This document shows positions 1 through 15,943 of a stretch of DNA of 21,694 bases, piece by piece. The stretch is taken from the NCBI GenBank assembly GCA_002104895.1, contig MCFG01000079.1:177501-199194 (forward strand). Reading direction: 5' to 3'. Position numbers and translations under genes: made by a program. This DNA is from Anaeromyces robustus. Taxonomy: Eukaryota; Neocallimastigomycota; Neocallimastigomycetes; Neocallimastigales; Neocallimastigaceae. The notes beneath the pieces are model-generated. The model was not told where the DNA came from. It saw nothing but the letters and a program-made list of their open reading frames with translations, and ran no database searches. How positions within the stretch are numbered: the first letter of the stretch is position 1; every line of letters starts with the position of its first letter.

Positions 1-657
1 ATAAAGTATTTTCATCATCTTTACTTACATCAAAAGAAAAATCTTTTAATTTTATTTTCTTGCTTTTACTTGGTGTTGAATTTTTAGATACGGATATCGA
101 AGTGATAGAATTAGCATCGGGTATGATTTCTTCTGATATACTATGTAATGAAGAACTTTTATGCCTATAGTTTTTCTTATTATGACTATTATTATTATTA
201 TTATTATTATGACTTTTATTTTTATTTAACTTATTTTTATGTTTAGATTTATTATCACTACTAGTATAAGTTGATTCTTCATTATTATCTTCTTTTTCTT
301 CTTCACTATTTTCTTTTTCTATTTGATTTTGTTTATTATCTAAATCTGCAAACATTTCTTCAATTTCACTAATATTATCTTCTGATGAATACATACTGTA
401 ATAAAATTTATTATTTTCTGCTCGACAAGAACGAGGTGGCTGTCGTCTATAATAATAATAAGAATAATCATGCTCATATTTGTTAAGAATCTTATCCTTT
501 TTCGTTCTTAATTTTTTATTGGATTTATTATCATTCTGTGAGCTTTCATTATTTTTATTTATTTTCTCTTTATCTTCATCGGATGTATAATTATATTTTG
601 ACGATCTATAATAAAAAAATTTATATTATATTATTAATGTAATGTATGTATTAAAAA

Positions 658-689
<32 letters not shown>

Positions 690-895
690 AATATTAATAA
701 TTCTTTATATATGAAAAATTCAAATAATGATTAATAATATATATCAAAATACCTTAAAGACGAATCATCGTTAATATATCTTTCATTATTTATAGATTTT
801 ATTCTATTTTTATTTTTTTCTATAATATTATAAATAAAAAATAAAATAAAGTAAAATAAAATAATAAATAATAATATTTTAATAATAAAAAATTT

Positions 896-929
<34 letters not shown>

Positions 930-2611
930 TATAATAATAATAACTTACTTTTGTCATTATTCTTATTACTATGATGTAAAGAATTTTCAATTTCTTTGGT
1001 ATGATGGTTATCATTTGATGTTATTTCTTCTATTTCATTATTTTGATTTAATGTATTAGAACGTTTTAAGCTCCTTTTTTTAGAATTAAAATAGATATCA
1101 AAAATGCTTATACAACGTTTTCTTTTTCTATTTGTTATTAATGATTCCGAAAAATCAAAATCGGATTCATTTTCACTTTCTTGACATAGCAAAATTGTAT
1201 TTATTTCTCTATACTTTCCATTATATTCATCTTTTATTTTTGTTAAATCGTCTTCTTCTTCTTCATAATGTTTCTTATGAATTTTTTTATGGTAATTATT
1301 CTGTAAATTTTGTAATGATATTTTCATTTTTGTTGCTTTTTCTTCTTCATTTTTATTCTTATTCTTATTATTTTTATCTTTATCATTAACAAAATTATTA
1401 TATAAATTTTTATTTTCAATAACTTTTTCTTCATCTTCTAGTCTTTCATTAATAGTAGGTATATTAAAATTATTTTGATTATATTTTTTAACTTTATTCA
1501 ATTTATTATCATTATTTTTGTTATTACTTTTTATAGTACCGAGAATAACTTTATCATTATTATCATCATCATCACTGCTATCATTATTATTATCATTATT
1601 CTTATTTTTATTATAACTATTATTATTATTAATAAATGTCATTGTTGTTTCAGTAGCCTCTAAATCTTTTTTATTATTACGTGGAATAGTAATTGATTTA
1701 CTTAATTTATTATTATGATTATGTTCTTCAAAAGAAGAATTATTAATAGGTTTATTTTTAATATTAATTTTGGTATGAAAATGGTCATATTTCTTATTAG
1801 ATTCATCTGAAATAAATTGCTTTTCATAATTTATTATATTATTCACAGTCGAATAATCTTTTTGAAAATCTTTATTATTTGTAATATTCAATTTAAGTTC
1901 TTTATAATGATTATTTGATTTTTCAGTATTTATTGTATTTGTATTTAGATTACTATTAATAGTAGTAGTGTCGTTTATACTAACACCATTATTAATAGTG
2001 ATATTATTAGTTTTAATATTGGTATTAGAATTAATATCATTTGTATTATTATAAAAATTAGTATCATTAATATTTTTGGTATTACAATTATTTGAACTAT
2101 CAATATTTCGAATATTACTAATTGTATTTTCATTATTGTCTAAATTATCGTTATAATTATTATCATTAAGAATTGAATTGTTTAATTCTTCTTTAACTTT
2201 AGTTATTTCACTATGAATGGAGGAATTCAATTTAATTTCCTGTTTATTTTTTAATTCATTGTGTGAAAATGTATTATCAATATTAGTGTTATCTGAAATA
2301 TATTTATTATTATCATTTTTGTTATTATCAATTATTTGAAATTGTGAATTTTTTATTTTAAAATTATCATTTAAAGTTAATTCATTTGAAGAATGAAGAA
2401 AATTAATAGACTTATTATTATTTGAACTTGAGCTTGAATTTGAATTTGAAGAAAACAATTCAAGTTGTGTTAAAGATATTTCTGCAGCTGGTGGAATTTT
2501 TGCATTTTCATTATTTGAATTAATAGGGGTATTGACAACTTTATTTTCTAAATTTATTGGAAATTTTTCAACTGATTTTATATTTGGTATTACTTCGTCC
2601 ATTGTTGACAT
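1..2611 (-). CDS. Asn/Lys/Glu-rich low-complexity protein, three exons, C-terminus beyond window
   Basis: I do not recognise a family. I read three exons on the minus strand: 2611-949, 819-753 and 605-1. The donors are GTAAGT (948) and GTATTT (752), and both acceptors read TATAG (821-820 and 607-606). The frame stays open across both junctions to the window edge, giving at least 778 residues. The start ATG lies at 2611, followed by STMDEV. The protein is almost wholly low-complexity: Asn runs, an acidic DDDDNND stretch, a KNKNKN stretch near residue 415, and Glu-rich segments. Two basic clusters, RKRKR (about 495-499) and KKRSLKR (about 511-517), look like a bipartite nuclear localisation signal. 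The third exon adds a Tyr-rich stretch, a short acidic segment ending EEMFADLDN and a Ser/Lys-rich tail. No enzyme motif or membrane segment is visible. A nuclear, disordered regulatory protein is a guess. A GTAAGT near positions 22-27 could be a further donor, so the last 20 bases may be intronic. Confidence 0.72.
606..752 (-). repeat. Intron 2 of the low-complexity gene with a (GAAA)n microsatellite
   Basis: This intron lies between GT at 752 and AG at 606. About eight copies of AAAG/GAAA occupy roughly 657-689 on the plus strand. In the transcript this is a (CUUU)n polypyrimidine tract about 50 nt upstream of the acceptor, where it could help 3' splice-site recognition. Confidence 0.6.
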
Positions 2612-2848
2612 TTAGAATGATTTATTTATCTTTATACAATATATAGATATTACTTTTTTATTTTTTATTTTTAATGATATTATTATTGTTGTTGCTTTTC
2701 TTTTTTTTTTAATATTAATTAATGTCTTACAGCTAAAATCAATTTTGTAGTAATTTGTGTATTCAACGAAATAATAAAAAAGCTAATTATATTATAGAAA
2801 ATTTATATATAAAAATTTATTAGTGCATGTACTTTGTTTTTATTATTA

Positions 2849-2891
<43 letters not shown>

Positions 2892-3391
2892 TATTAATAT
2901 TATCATTATAAGAATTATTATTATATATTATTATTTTAACATAATTTCTTGAAAATAATTAATATTTAATGAAGTAAAATAAAATGTACATAATGAGGTT
3001 TTTCATTATTAAATAATTTATTAAAATATTATTAAAAGTATTTATAATAATTCAATTTAGTAATTCTATTTATCAAAATTTACAATTAAGTTATTAATTA
3101 TTATATTTATAATATTATTGTCAATTTAAAAAGTTTCTTTAGTAAAATTTCGAATATTTAATTCAAAAAAATGAACCAACAATTTATAATACCATTTGTA
3201 ATATATAAAATTGTATAAAAATTATTAACAAAAATATTTCATATGTTAAATATTTATATATATTATAATTTTTTTTATTACAATTCTATTTTATTTCTAT
3301 TTCTATTTCTATTTTTTAGATAAATGAAGAAATAAATATAATTAATTCACTATTTTAAAATATATTTTTTTCATATTAATATTCTAAAAGG

Positions 3392-3746
3392 TTACTATTA
3401 CTAATATAAAAATAAAAATGAATAATTCATTTTTTTCAATTATAAGTACATATTATTAATTATAAGCTGAATTCTTAACTTATTAAATAATTTTATTGAA
3501 ATTACATAATTGTAATATAAATAAAGTATTTACCTTTTGAATTATAAAAAAGTTCGGTTATTTACAATTATTACTATTACTTTAATAAGATAATGAATAA
3601 TTCATTTTTTCAATTAATATTAAATGTTTTATAAGTAATAATTAAATTTTCAAATAACTAAATAATTTTTTATTATATAGTTATAACAATAATATAATAT
3701 TTACCTTTTAAAATATTAAAAGTTCGGTTATTTAATTTTACAATTA
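3392..3746. repeat. Diverged tandem duplication, two units of about 179 and 176 bp
   Basis: Unit 1 spans 3392-3570 and unit 2 spans 3571-3746. The units align through ordered anchors: TTACTATTACT (3392, 3571), ATGAATAATTCATTTTTT (3419, 3594), TATTTACCTTTT (about 3528 and 3699) and AAAAGTTCGGTTATTTA (about 3548 and 3718), each unit ending near ACAATTA. The sequence between anchors has diverged. Only two copies are visible. No reading frame is kept through either unit. Confidence 0.8.
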
Positions 3747-4585
3747 AAGTAAAGTTAAATATAAAATTGAAACGAACATATAAATTTATTTATACATTTT
3801 ATTATAATTTTTAAAAATTCTTAATTAATGTATTATTCACTTTAGAGTAAAAAAAGTTATATACAGATATTATTATAAATAAAGAAAATAATTAGAAATA
3901 AGGTACTATATATAAATATATTTTTCTTTTTTTTTTAAAAAAAAAATAATTAAAGCATGTTCGCAATTATTATACAAATTATTATGAAAATCTTCAATTA
4001 CAAAAAAAAAAAAAATGTTTTATTTATAAAAGTAATTTTATAATTATATAATAAAATTCAAATTTCAAAATTAATTTGTAAAAGTTAATTACAAGAATAT
4101 TATGTAATTATAAAAAATTATACAAAATTGGATAAATTAAAATCCATTACTATTATTATATATAAATTTCATTAATAAATTAAAAAAAAAATAAGATAAA
4201 AAAAAAGAAAGAAATTTAATTGTTGAATTTTTTTTTTTTTTTTTTTTCTACTTATTTAAAGTTAGTAACTTCGTTATTATATACCTATATAATATTTTTT
4301 TTAATATATATTAAATATATATTTTTATATTTGATTATATTATTTGATTAATATAGTTTTTTTTTTAATAGTTAATATTATCAACTTATTACAAATTTTA
4401 ATATACAAATATTAAAAGTGTTTTTTTTTTTTTTTTAAACTTTTATTTATTAAATTTTAATGAAATTTATTAAAATATATTGTTTATATATATTGTAATA
4501 TACTATAATATATATATTATTAAATTTTATTTTTATATTCAGATTATTTATTAAATAACAATAATAATTTGTAAAAACGAAAAAG

Positions 4586-4616
<31 letters not shown>

Positions 4617-5198
4617 AAAACCCTTACAAATAATAACATTAATTATTTATTAGAATATCTTCTTATTATTGATATACATATATTTACAAATTATATAATA
4701 ATAATAATAATAATAATAATTAAAAAATAAATATGTACTTTTTTTTTCACTTAACAACATTTATATTTATAATTATTCCATATAACAAATAATAATTTTT
4801 ATGTTTATAATAATCGTTATATATAAGATTTAATTTAATATATTGTAATTAAATTTTTTGGTAAAATTTATAATTTAAAATTTTAATTATAATTTTTTAA
4901 AGCAATAATAAAAAACATATTTAGAACATTTTAGTATTGAAAATGTGACTTGTAAACTGATATATTTAAATTTGACTGAGAATGAATCTTGTTAATTTGG
5001 AAACAATGAATTGATGAAATAAAATATTAAATAATGATTTTTAAAATGAAATTGTAATTCTAATGATTATTATTACATTATTACTAATAATAAATATGAT
5101 TTTATGATTATTTACAGGTATGGTCATTCAAATTAGACAATAATTTTTATATTGATGTTATTAATATATATAATAATATATTATTTTAAAAAAATATT

Positions 5199-5219
5199 AT
5201 TTATTTATTTATTAATTTT

Positions 5220-5259
<40 letters not shown>

Positions 5260-5281
5260 TATTTATTTATTTATTTAATAT

Positions 5282-5312
<31 letters not shown>

Positions 5313-5337
5313 CTTATTTATTTATTTATTTATTTAC

Positions 5338-5420
<83 letters not shown>

Positions 5421-5422
5421 TT
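5199..5422. repeat. (TTTA)n tetranucleotide array
   Basis: About 220 bp of ATTT/TTTA repeats. Interruptions are AATTTTTTA near 5214, two TTTAATATTT breaks about 20 bp apart (near 5257 and 5277) and two TTTACTTA variants 24 bp apart (near 5311 and 5335). The repeated variants suggest that blocks of the array were themselves duplicated. After the second variant the array is perfect to its end. Confidence 0.9.
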
Positions 5423-5854
5423 AATAAATATATTATAAATTATATATATTAAGTTTATATTTTTTAAAAATAGAATAAAAAAAAAAAAAAAAGAATTCAA
5501 GATGATTTAATCCAATAATATTCAAGAAAGCTATTCAATTCTTATTTGATATTTTTTCCTTCACAATAAAAAAAAACATTTTACTAAAATTATATATACA
5601 ATACAATATAATATATAATATTTTATATATATTTTATATAATAGAATATACATTTATATATAAAATAGTTTATTATTACTATAAACAAAATAATTATAAA
5701 ATTAATGAGAAATAACAAATAACATATTATATATTAAAATATTTAAAGTTACTTTTATAACAAAAAATACGGACAATTTTTACAAATGATATTCCAAATA
5801 AATACATTTTAAAATAATATGATATATAGAAATTTTTAATAGATTTATTTCTTT

Positions 5855-6118
<264 letters not shown>

Positions 6119-7112
6119 AAATGATAATAAATATTTAATTTACATTAATTTATTTTAAAATTATAAATAATAAATTAACAATGAAATGTACATTCCATTT
6201 TATATTTATATATAAAATTAAATAATAAAAATATAAAAATATGATTTAAATTCTATATTTTTTCAATATAATTATAAAATGAATTTATTATGAATCTATT
6301 CAAAGAGCATTTCATTTATATAAAAAAATATAAATGAAAGTATAATTAATTATAAATTTCTATATATATATATATTAATAAAAGTTGAAAACTTTTAATA
6401 TTTAATCAAATTTCAAATTTTTGTTTTTTTTTTATTTAATGAAAATTTTGAATAACATTTGTTTATTTGTTGTATATAATAATAGTAATGGATTTTAATT
6501 TATTATTAAATTCAATATTTTCTTTTTCACATATTTTATTTATTATAATTTTTACTTTTACACTTTTTTTTTTTTTTTATTATAAGTCTAAATAAATAAC
6601 GTAAAAAAAGAAAGAAAAAAAGATATAAAAATAAAATAAAATAGAAATTAGGATTGATAATTAAAATAATGTATATAAGTTTTAAATAATGGAATATATA
6701 AAAAAAAAAAATTCATATTATTTAATATATATATTATTATTATTTATATATATATATTATTAATATTATTTTAATACCATTATCATTATTATTATAATAA
6801 TTATAATTAATAAAAATAAATCTTTATCAAAAATTTAATTCTATGTATTGGATATAAATATGAAATTTATGGAAATGTATTTATTAATTATAATTATATT
6901 GTCTTTTCTAACTAATTATTCTAAATTTAGAAATAAATAAAAAATAAAACGTTGATATATATAATAGTTACAATGTTTTTCATTTGAACTTTATTTTAAT
7001 TTATCTTATTAATTAATATACATATATATATGCTACTATTATTTGTTTTTTTTTTTTAATGATTATTCTTGAAAATTAGTATTATTCTATTTATGTGAAT
7101 TAATCTAATTTT

Positions 7113-8741
7113 TTATTCTACCATTTCTGCTACTTCAAAGTCTGTAATTTGAGGTAAATATGCACAAGCACTTAATTCTAAAGCATACATTTCATTAAAT
7201 ATATGATAACCATCATAACCTCCAAACATATAAATACGACTATCATAAAGAACGGCTGTATGATAACCTCTTCCAGAGGGAACTGAACCATATACTTTTC
7301 GTGTTTCCCAATTCATTGTTACCAAATTTAATAGTAAAACTTCTCTTGAATATTTCATACCATCATGACCACCAATAATAAAAAGATAACTACCAACTTG
7401 TGTAGAAGAATGACTTAAACGTGGAATAGCTTGATCAGCTTCTATAAGTGACCAATGATTAGTTTTCAAATCTAAAATATGAATATCATTAAAGCATTCA
7501 TGACCATCAGAACCACCAAATACAATTACTTTAGATCCTACTAAATTACTAGTATGATATCCACGAGGCGCTGGTGCATTTCCTGTAGTTTTGAGACATG
7601 ACCATGAATAGTTATAATCAAGAATACTTGGCATTCCATTATTACCATTATTACCATTATTATTACTATTATTATTACTATTATTAATATTGTTATTGCT
7701 ATTATTAATATTAGTATTATTATTATTATTATTATTCATGTATGATCCATTTCTAGACATTGATAATGTATTCATTCCTAAATTCCTTGATAATGTAGTA
7801 TTAGAACCAAGACTAACTGAGCTTCGATCACTTAGACTACCAATTATTGGACTTTTACAGTCATACCTTGGACTATTTTCTCCTATATTATTAGTAATAT
7901 TACTATTAGATAAAGTTGTAGATGGCGGAGAAATAGATAAAATATATACGTCATTAAGAGGTTTTGAACCATTTCCTCCAGCAAAAACATATATTTTATT
8001 ATTGTATGACCACATAGTATGTGCTCTTCTTGCGCCTGGTAATTCACCTTCTATTTTAGGTTTATACCAAATATAAGTATTAGTATCTAAAATATAAATA
8101 TCATTATAATAAGTTGGACCATCACCACCACCAAAGAAATAAATATAATTATCTACTTCTACACATGAATGTGCTCTACATGGAGGTGGTGGAGTTCCTG
8201 TAGTTTTACATAACATCCACCAATTAGTATCAGCATCAAAAACATATAAATCATTATAACATATTTTATTATCACATCCACCAAAGATATATATTTTTTC
8301 ATTAATCATACACATTGTATGACCTCTTAATGATCTTGGTGTTGCTTTTCCACATGAATCAATTTTTTTCCAATGCATTGCAGGAGTTGGTGGTAATGAT
8401 GAAGTAGCAGATAAATTTGGAATGGATCCTAAATTAATGTTTGTTAAGTTAGTTAATGATTGTAATAAAGATTTATTTTTTTCCATAGTTCCAAGCTTTT
8501 CACTACTATTTTTCCTTCCCATACTATCTTTTCTTCCCATACTATCTTTTCTTCCCATACTATCCTTTCTTCCCGTACTATCTTTTCTATCCTCTAAATG
8601 ACCATTAGAAGATGATCTGAATACAGGTGATGAAGTCATAGAATTTGAATTTATGTTTCGAGATAATGTTAATACTGAAGATGAGCCATTTTTCTTATCT
8701 AATTGGCCATTATCTGATGAACACGAACGTGAATGATTCAT
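7113..8741 (-). CDS. Six-blade Kelch-repeat protein with RKDS repeat tail
   Basis: A complete 542-residue single-exon protein. Residues 1-120 are Ser-rich and disordered and include the repeat at 51-79 (RKDSTG then RKDSMG copies), resembling basophilic-kinase sites. Six Kelch repeats follow, each with an HT/HS, a hydrophobic pair, GG, and a later ND/NE plus Y/H-I/L: about 135-170, 185-220, 236-270, 391-425, 439-473 and 489-522. A 100-residue insertion rich in Ser and Asn (about 272-372) sits between blades 3 and 4. The protein ends soon after blade 6. Six Kelch repeats usually fold into a beta-propeller for protein binding. In fungi such propellers occur in polarity factors (Tea1/Kel1 type) and Rab9-effector-like proteins. 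The long C-terminal coiled coil of Tea1 is absent, so Tea1 orthology is doubtful. The ATG at 8741 is preceded by AAATA and a poly(A) tract on the coding strand. Confidence 0.93.
   Translation of the reverse strand: MNHSRSCSSDNGQLDKKNGSSSVLTLSRNINSNSMTSSPVFRSSSNGHLEDRKDSTGRKDSMGRKDSMGRKDSMGRKNSSEKLGTMEKNKSLLQSLTNLTNINLGSIPNLSATSSLPPTPAMHWKKIDSCGKATPRSLRGHTMCMINEKIYIFGGCDNKICYNDLYVFDADTNWWMLCKTTGTPPPPCRAHSCVEVDNYIYFFGGGDGPTYYNDIYILDTNTYIWYKPKIEGELPGARRAHTMWSYNNKIYVFAGGNGSKPLNDVYILSISPPSTTLSNSNITNNIGENSPRYDCKSPIIGSLSDRSSVSLGSNTTLSRNLGMNTLSMSRNGSYMNNNNNNNTNINNSNNNINNSNNNSNNNGNNGNNGMPSILDYNYSWSCLKTTGNAPAPRGYHTSNLVGSKVIVFGGSDGHECFNDIHILDLKTNHWSLIEADQAIPRLSHSSTQVGSYLFIIGGHDGMKYSREVLLLNLVTMNWETRKVYGSVPSGRGYHTAVLYDSRIYMFGGYDGYHIFNEMYALELSACAYLPQITDFEVAEMVE
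8515..8586 (-). repeat. Four tandem 18-bp coding units (GRKDSM repeat)
   Basis: The units lie at 8515-8532, 8533-8550, 8551-8568 and 8569-8586, with plus-strand consensus CTTCCCATACTATCTTTT. The unit length is a multiple of three, so the frame is kept. The only changes are single transitions (T to C near 8564, A to G near 8575), the second giving Thr instead of Met. This suggests recent expansion by slippage or unequal crossing-over. Confidence 0.95.
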
Positions 8742-9350
8742 TATTTATATTTACTTTTTTTTTTTTTTCAATTTAATAAAAAATTAAACTAAAATCTTTG
8801 TGATATTTAATAATAATTACTTTTTTATATATTTAAAGACTGTTATATTCTTCTTACAATTTATTTATATTAATATTTATTTAATTTTAATTTTTTTTTT
8901 ATTTCTTCTTTTTACTTATCTTCTTTATATTTTTTTTATAATAAATATATTTTCAATATTTAGTATTTTAGTTACTTGTTATTAGCTTATAGCTTGTAGT
9001 ATATATTTTAAAGTTTGTAATATAGTAATAAATTTTTAATTTCTTTACTTATTTTGTTGTTTTAATATTTTTACTTTTATTTTTTTTTTTTATTTTAAAA
9101 ATTTATTATTCCGTTATATTTTCTTTTATTTTCTTTTAAATTTAGCTTTAATATTTATATGTCCACTTTTTTTTTGTGCGTATAGTTTATTTGTGATTAT
9201 ATTTAAAGTTGTTGGCTTGGTCGCTTGTTTTATTTTCAATCTTATATTATCTTTTTCTGTAAATATAAATATTTTGAATTTTTAATAATATATATAAATA
9301 TATAAATAAAAAAATTTGTTAGATAAAATCATTATTTGAAAAATAGTAAT

Positions 9351-9468
<118 letters not shown>

Positions 9469-10756
9469 TATTATAATAGTTTGATTTTTTTAATTTCTTC
9501 TTATATCATATTAAAAAAATCAATATATTTATAAAAGCTATATTATTGTTTTAATAATAGTGATTATTGATTTTTACATTAAATATGTTTTTATTTTTAT
9601 ATTAATTACTTTATATTAGTAACACATACATCATATATGAATCTTTTTTATACAATTGCTTATAATTAAAAACATATTTATATATGTATATGAATTTCGT
9701 GAAAAAAAAAAAAAAATTATATTTTAAAGATTATTAAAAGTTATATTAAAAATTTATAATTATTATTATTATTAACACATTACTTATTAGAATAAACGAT
9801 CATATTTCAAATTCTAATTAAAATAAATAAATTAAAATAAAATTTCTCATTATGACTATTTCAGTTATATTTAAATATAAAATATTATTATTTCATTATG
9901 AAACTATTATTTCTATATACTAAGCATATAATTATAAAGTTTTGAAAATTCTTTTCAAACTTTTAATAAAAATATTATTTTTATAATAATTAATTTTATT
10001 AATTATTAAAATGATAAAAAATTCCACATTAGATTGAAAAATTACTATATTAACATTTTATAATTCTTTTTTATATTTATTTAAATTAAAATAAAATAGA
10101 AAAATAATAAAAAAAAAAAAAATAAAATAATACTTATAATAATCTAATAATTCTTATTTCAAAACTTTATGTATAATATTGTAAAATAAGTAATGTAATT
10201 GTAAGGATAGTTATAATTACAATAATTGTTTAGCTTATTTATTAATATTTTATATAATGTATCATGATCTCCGACACTTAAAAAGAATAAAATGATTATT
10301 ATTAAAGAGTTGATTGAAAAGGAAATTAATAATATAATGAAAATTTTTAAAAAATAAAGATATGATAATTATTTGAAATGTGTTTAATTAACTTAATAAT
10401 TTAATTATTGAAATTTTTCATTTTTTTTATACTCTTTTATTTTCCATTATTAATTATTTTTTATGTAATATAATAAAAAAAATTATTGCTTTTTTTATAA
10501 TAATTAAAATTACTAAACTATAAACACATAAATTAAAACTTTATTTATAAATAAATAAACAATTATGTACATTACATTTTTATTTATGCATAAATAAATA
10601 AAAAAAAGCATCTATTGCACAAGACCTCTTTATATCTTAATTATACTAATAAACTAATAACAATAGAATAAAGAATAACAAGAATAAAAAATAATAAAAA
10701 ATATTTCCTTTTTTTCTTACAATACTAAAATTTATTTAAAGCCATATATTTAATAC

Positions 10757-10807
10757 AAAAAAAAAAAAAGTAAAATATAATCAATAAAAACAATTAATTA
10801 TTACAAA
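10757..10807 (+). promoter_or_regulatory. Poly(A) tract and A-rich leader before the RhoGAP start
   Basis: A run of 13 A residues (10757-10769) is followed by GTAAAATATAATC, then an A-rich leader into ACAAAATG. In the same relative place the Kelch gene has, on its own strand, 14 A then GTAAATATAAATAATG. Such tracts can exclude nucleosomes and mark start regions in AT-rich fungal genomes. That role here is inferred. Confidence 0.35.
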
Positions 10808-14976
<4,169 letters not shown>

Positions 14977-15943
14977 ACAAATATAGCATATTTATAAATC
15001 CTTAATAATTATTTAATCATCTTTGACCTAGAAACATAAACAAATATTTTATACATCCTTAATAATTATATTAATTATATTTATTTGTGAAACTATTTAA
15101 GTTATATATATTAAAATTTCAATACATAAAAAATATTGTATATCTTTCTTTACATATATATATATAGTTATTTTATTACTTGACTCATTTCTTACTTTCA
15201 AAAATTAGAATAAGTGAAATTAGAAAGAAAAAAAAAAAAAAATAAAGAAATTTTTAATATAAAAAATATCTTTTTTCTTTTTTCTTTTTTATCACTTGTT
15301 TTATTCTCTCATATTTTTCATATTACCTCATTTCAATAAAGTGGTATTTGAATAAAATCAAAATAAATAAAAGTTATATATAATACTTGATTAATAAAAA
15401 ATTAATAAAATATTAATACTATATTTTTACACCAAAAATTTAACATATAAAATGGAAAACTTTAATTCACTTATATGTGTATTTTTATTTTATTAATTTT
15501 TTCTTTTTAATTTTTATTATTATTTTTTTTTTTTTTACTTTTACTTTTTCTATATATTATACTCTTGCTATATATTAAATATATTGTAAAAAAAATTATT
15601 AATTTTTATATAATTTTTTTCTGAATTTTTTTTTCCCTATCATATAATATTATAATATAATATATTAATATAATTACTATAAAATTTTACTAAAGATATA
15701 TTTTATAATATTAATATTAATATATTATTATTGCTTAACTATTATTTTAATTTTTGTTTTTATTTTCGTATTGAATTGAGTTTGATTATTAATGATTTTA
15801 TTTTATTTCGTATATACTTTTATTTCTTCATTAATTTAAGTATTTAAATTAATAAAACAAAATGAATGAAAAAAAAAATTAAAATAGGTTAAATGGTTAA
15901 ATTAATATATAAATATTTTTATTCATTTATTCTATAAATAAAT
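14977..15943. other. Convergent intergenic region, AT-rich
   Basis: This lies between the 3' ends of the RhoGAP gene (plus) and LysRS (minus), and so must hold both poly(A) sites. After the duplicated stop region it is AT-rich, with pyrimidine-rich stretches near 15240-15330 and 15500-15560 and AATAAA-like motifs on both strands. I see no gene here. Confidence 0.7.

Noticed and set aside
1132-1663. Open frames on the plus strand opposite the low-complexity gene
   Set aside because: They are antisense shadows with poly-Ile and Phe/Leu runs mirroring the Asn- and Lys-rich codons of the minus-strand gene.
4918-5150. Possible box C/D snoRNA or decayed gene
   Set aside because: CTGA and TGATGA motifs occur, but in the wrong order, without a terminal stem, and no frame is kept.
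7690-8076. Open frame opposite the Kelch gene
   Set aside because: It begins in the antisense of the Asn run and has no recognisable domain, while the minus strand carries clear Kelch repeats.
8800-8985. 61-codon Phe/Ile/Leu-rich frame
   Set aside because: It is T-rich leader DNA of the Kelch gene read on the wrong strand, with no support beyond openness.
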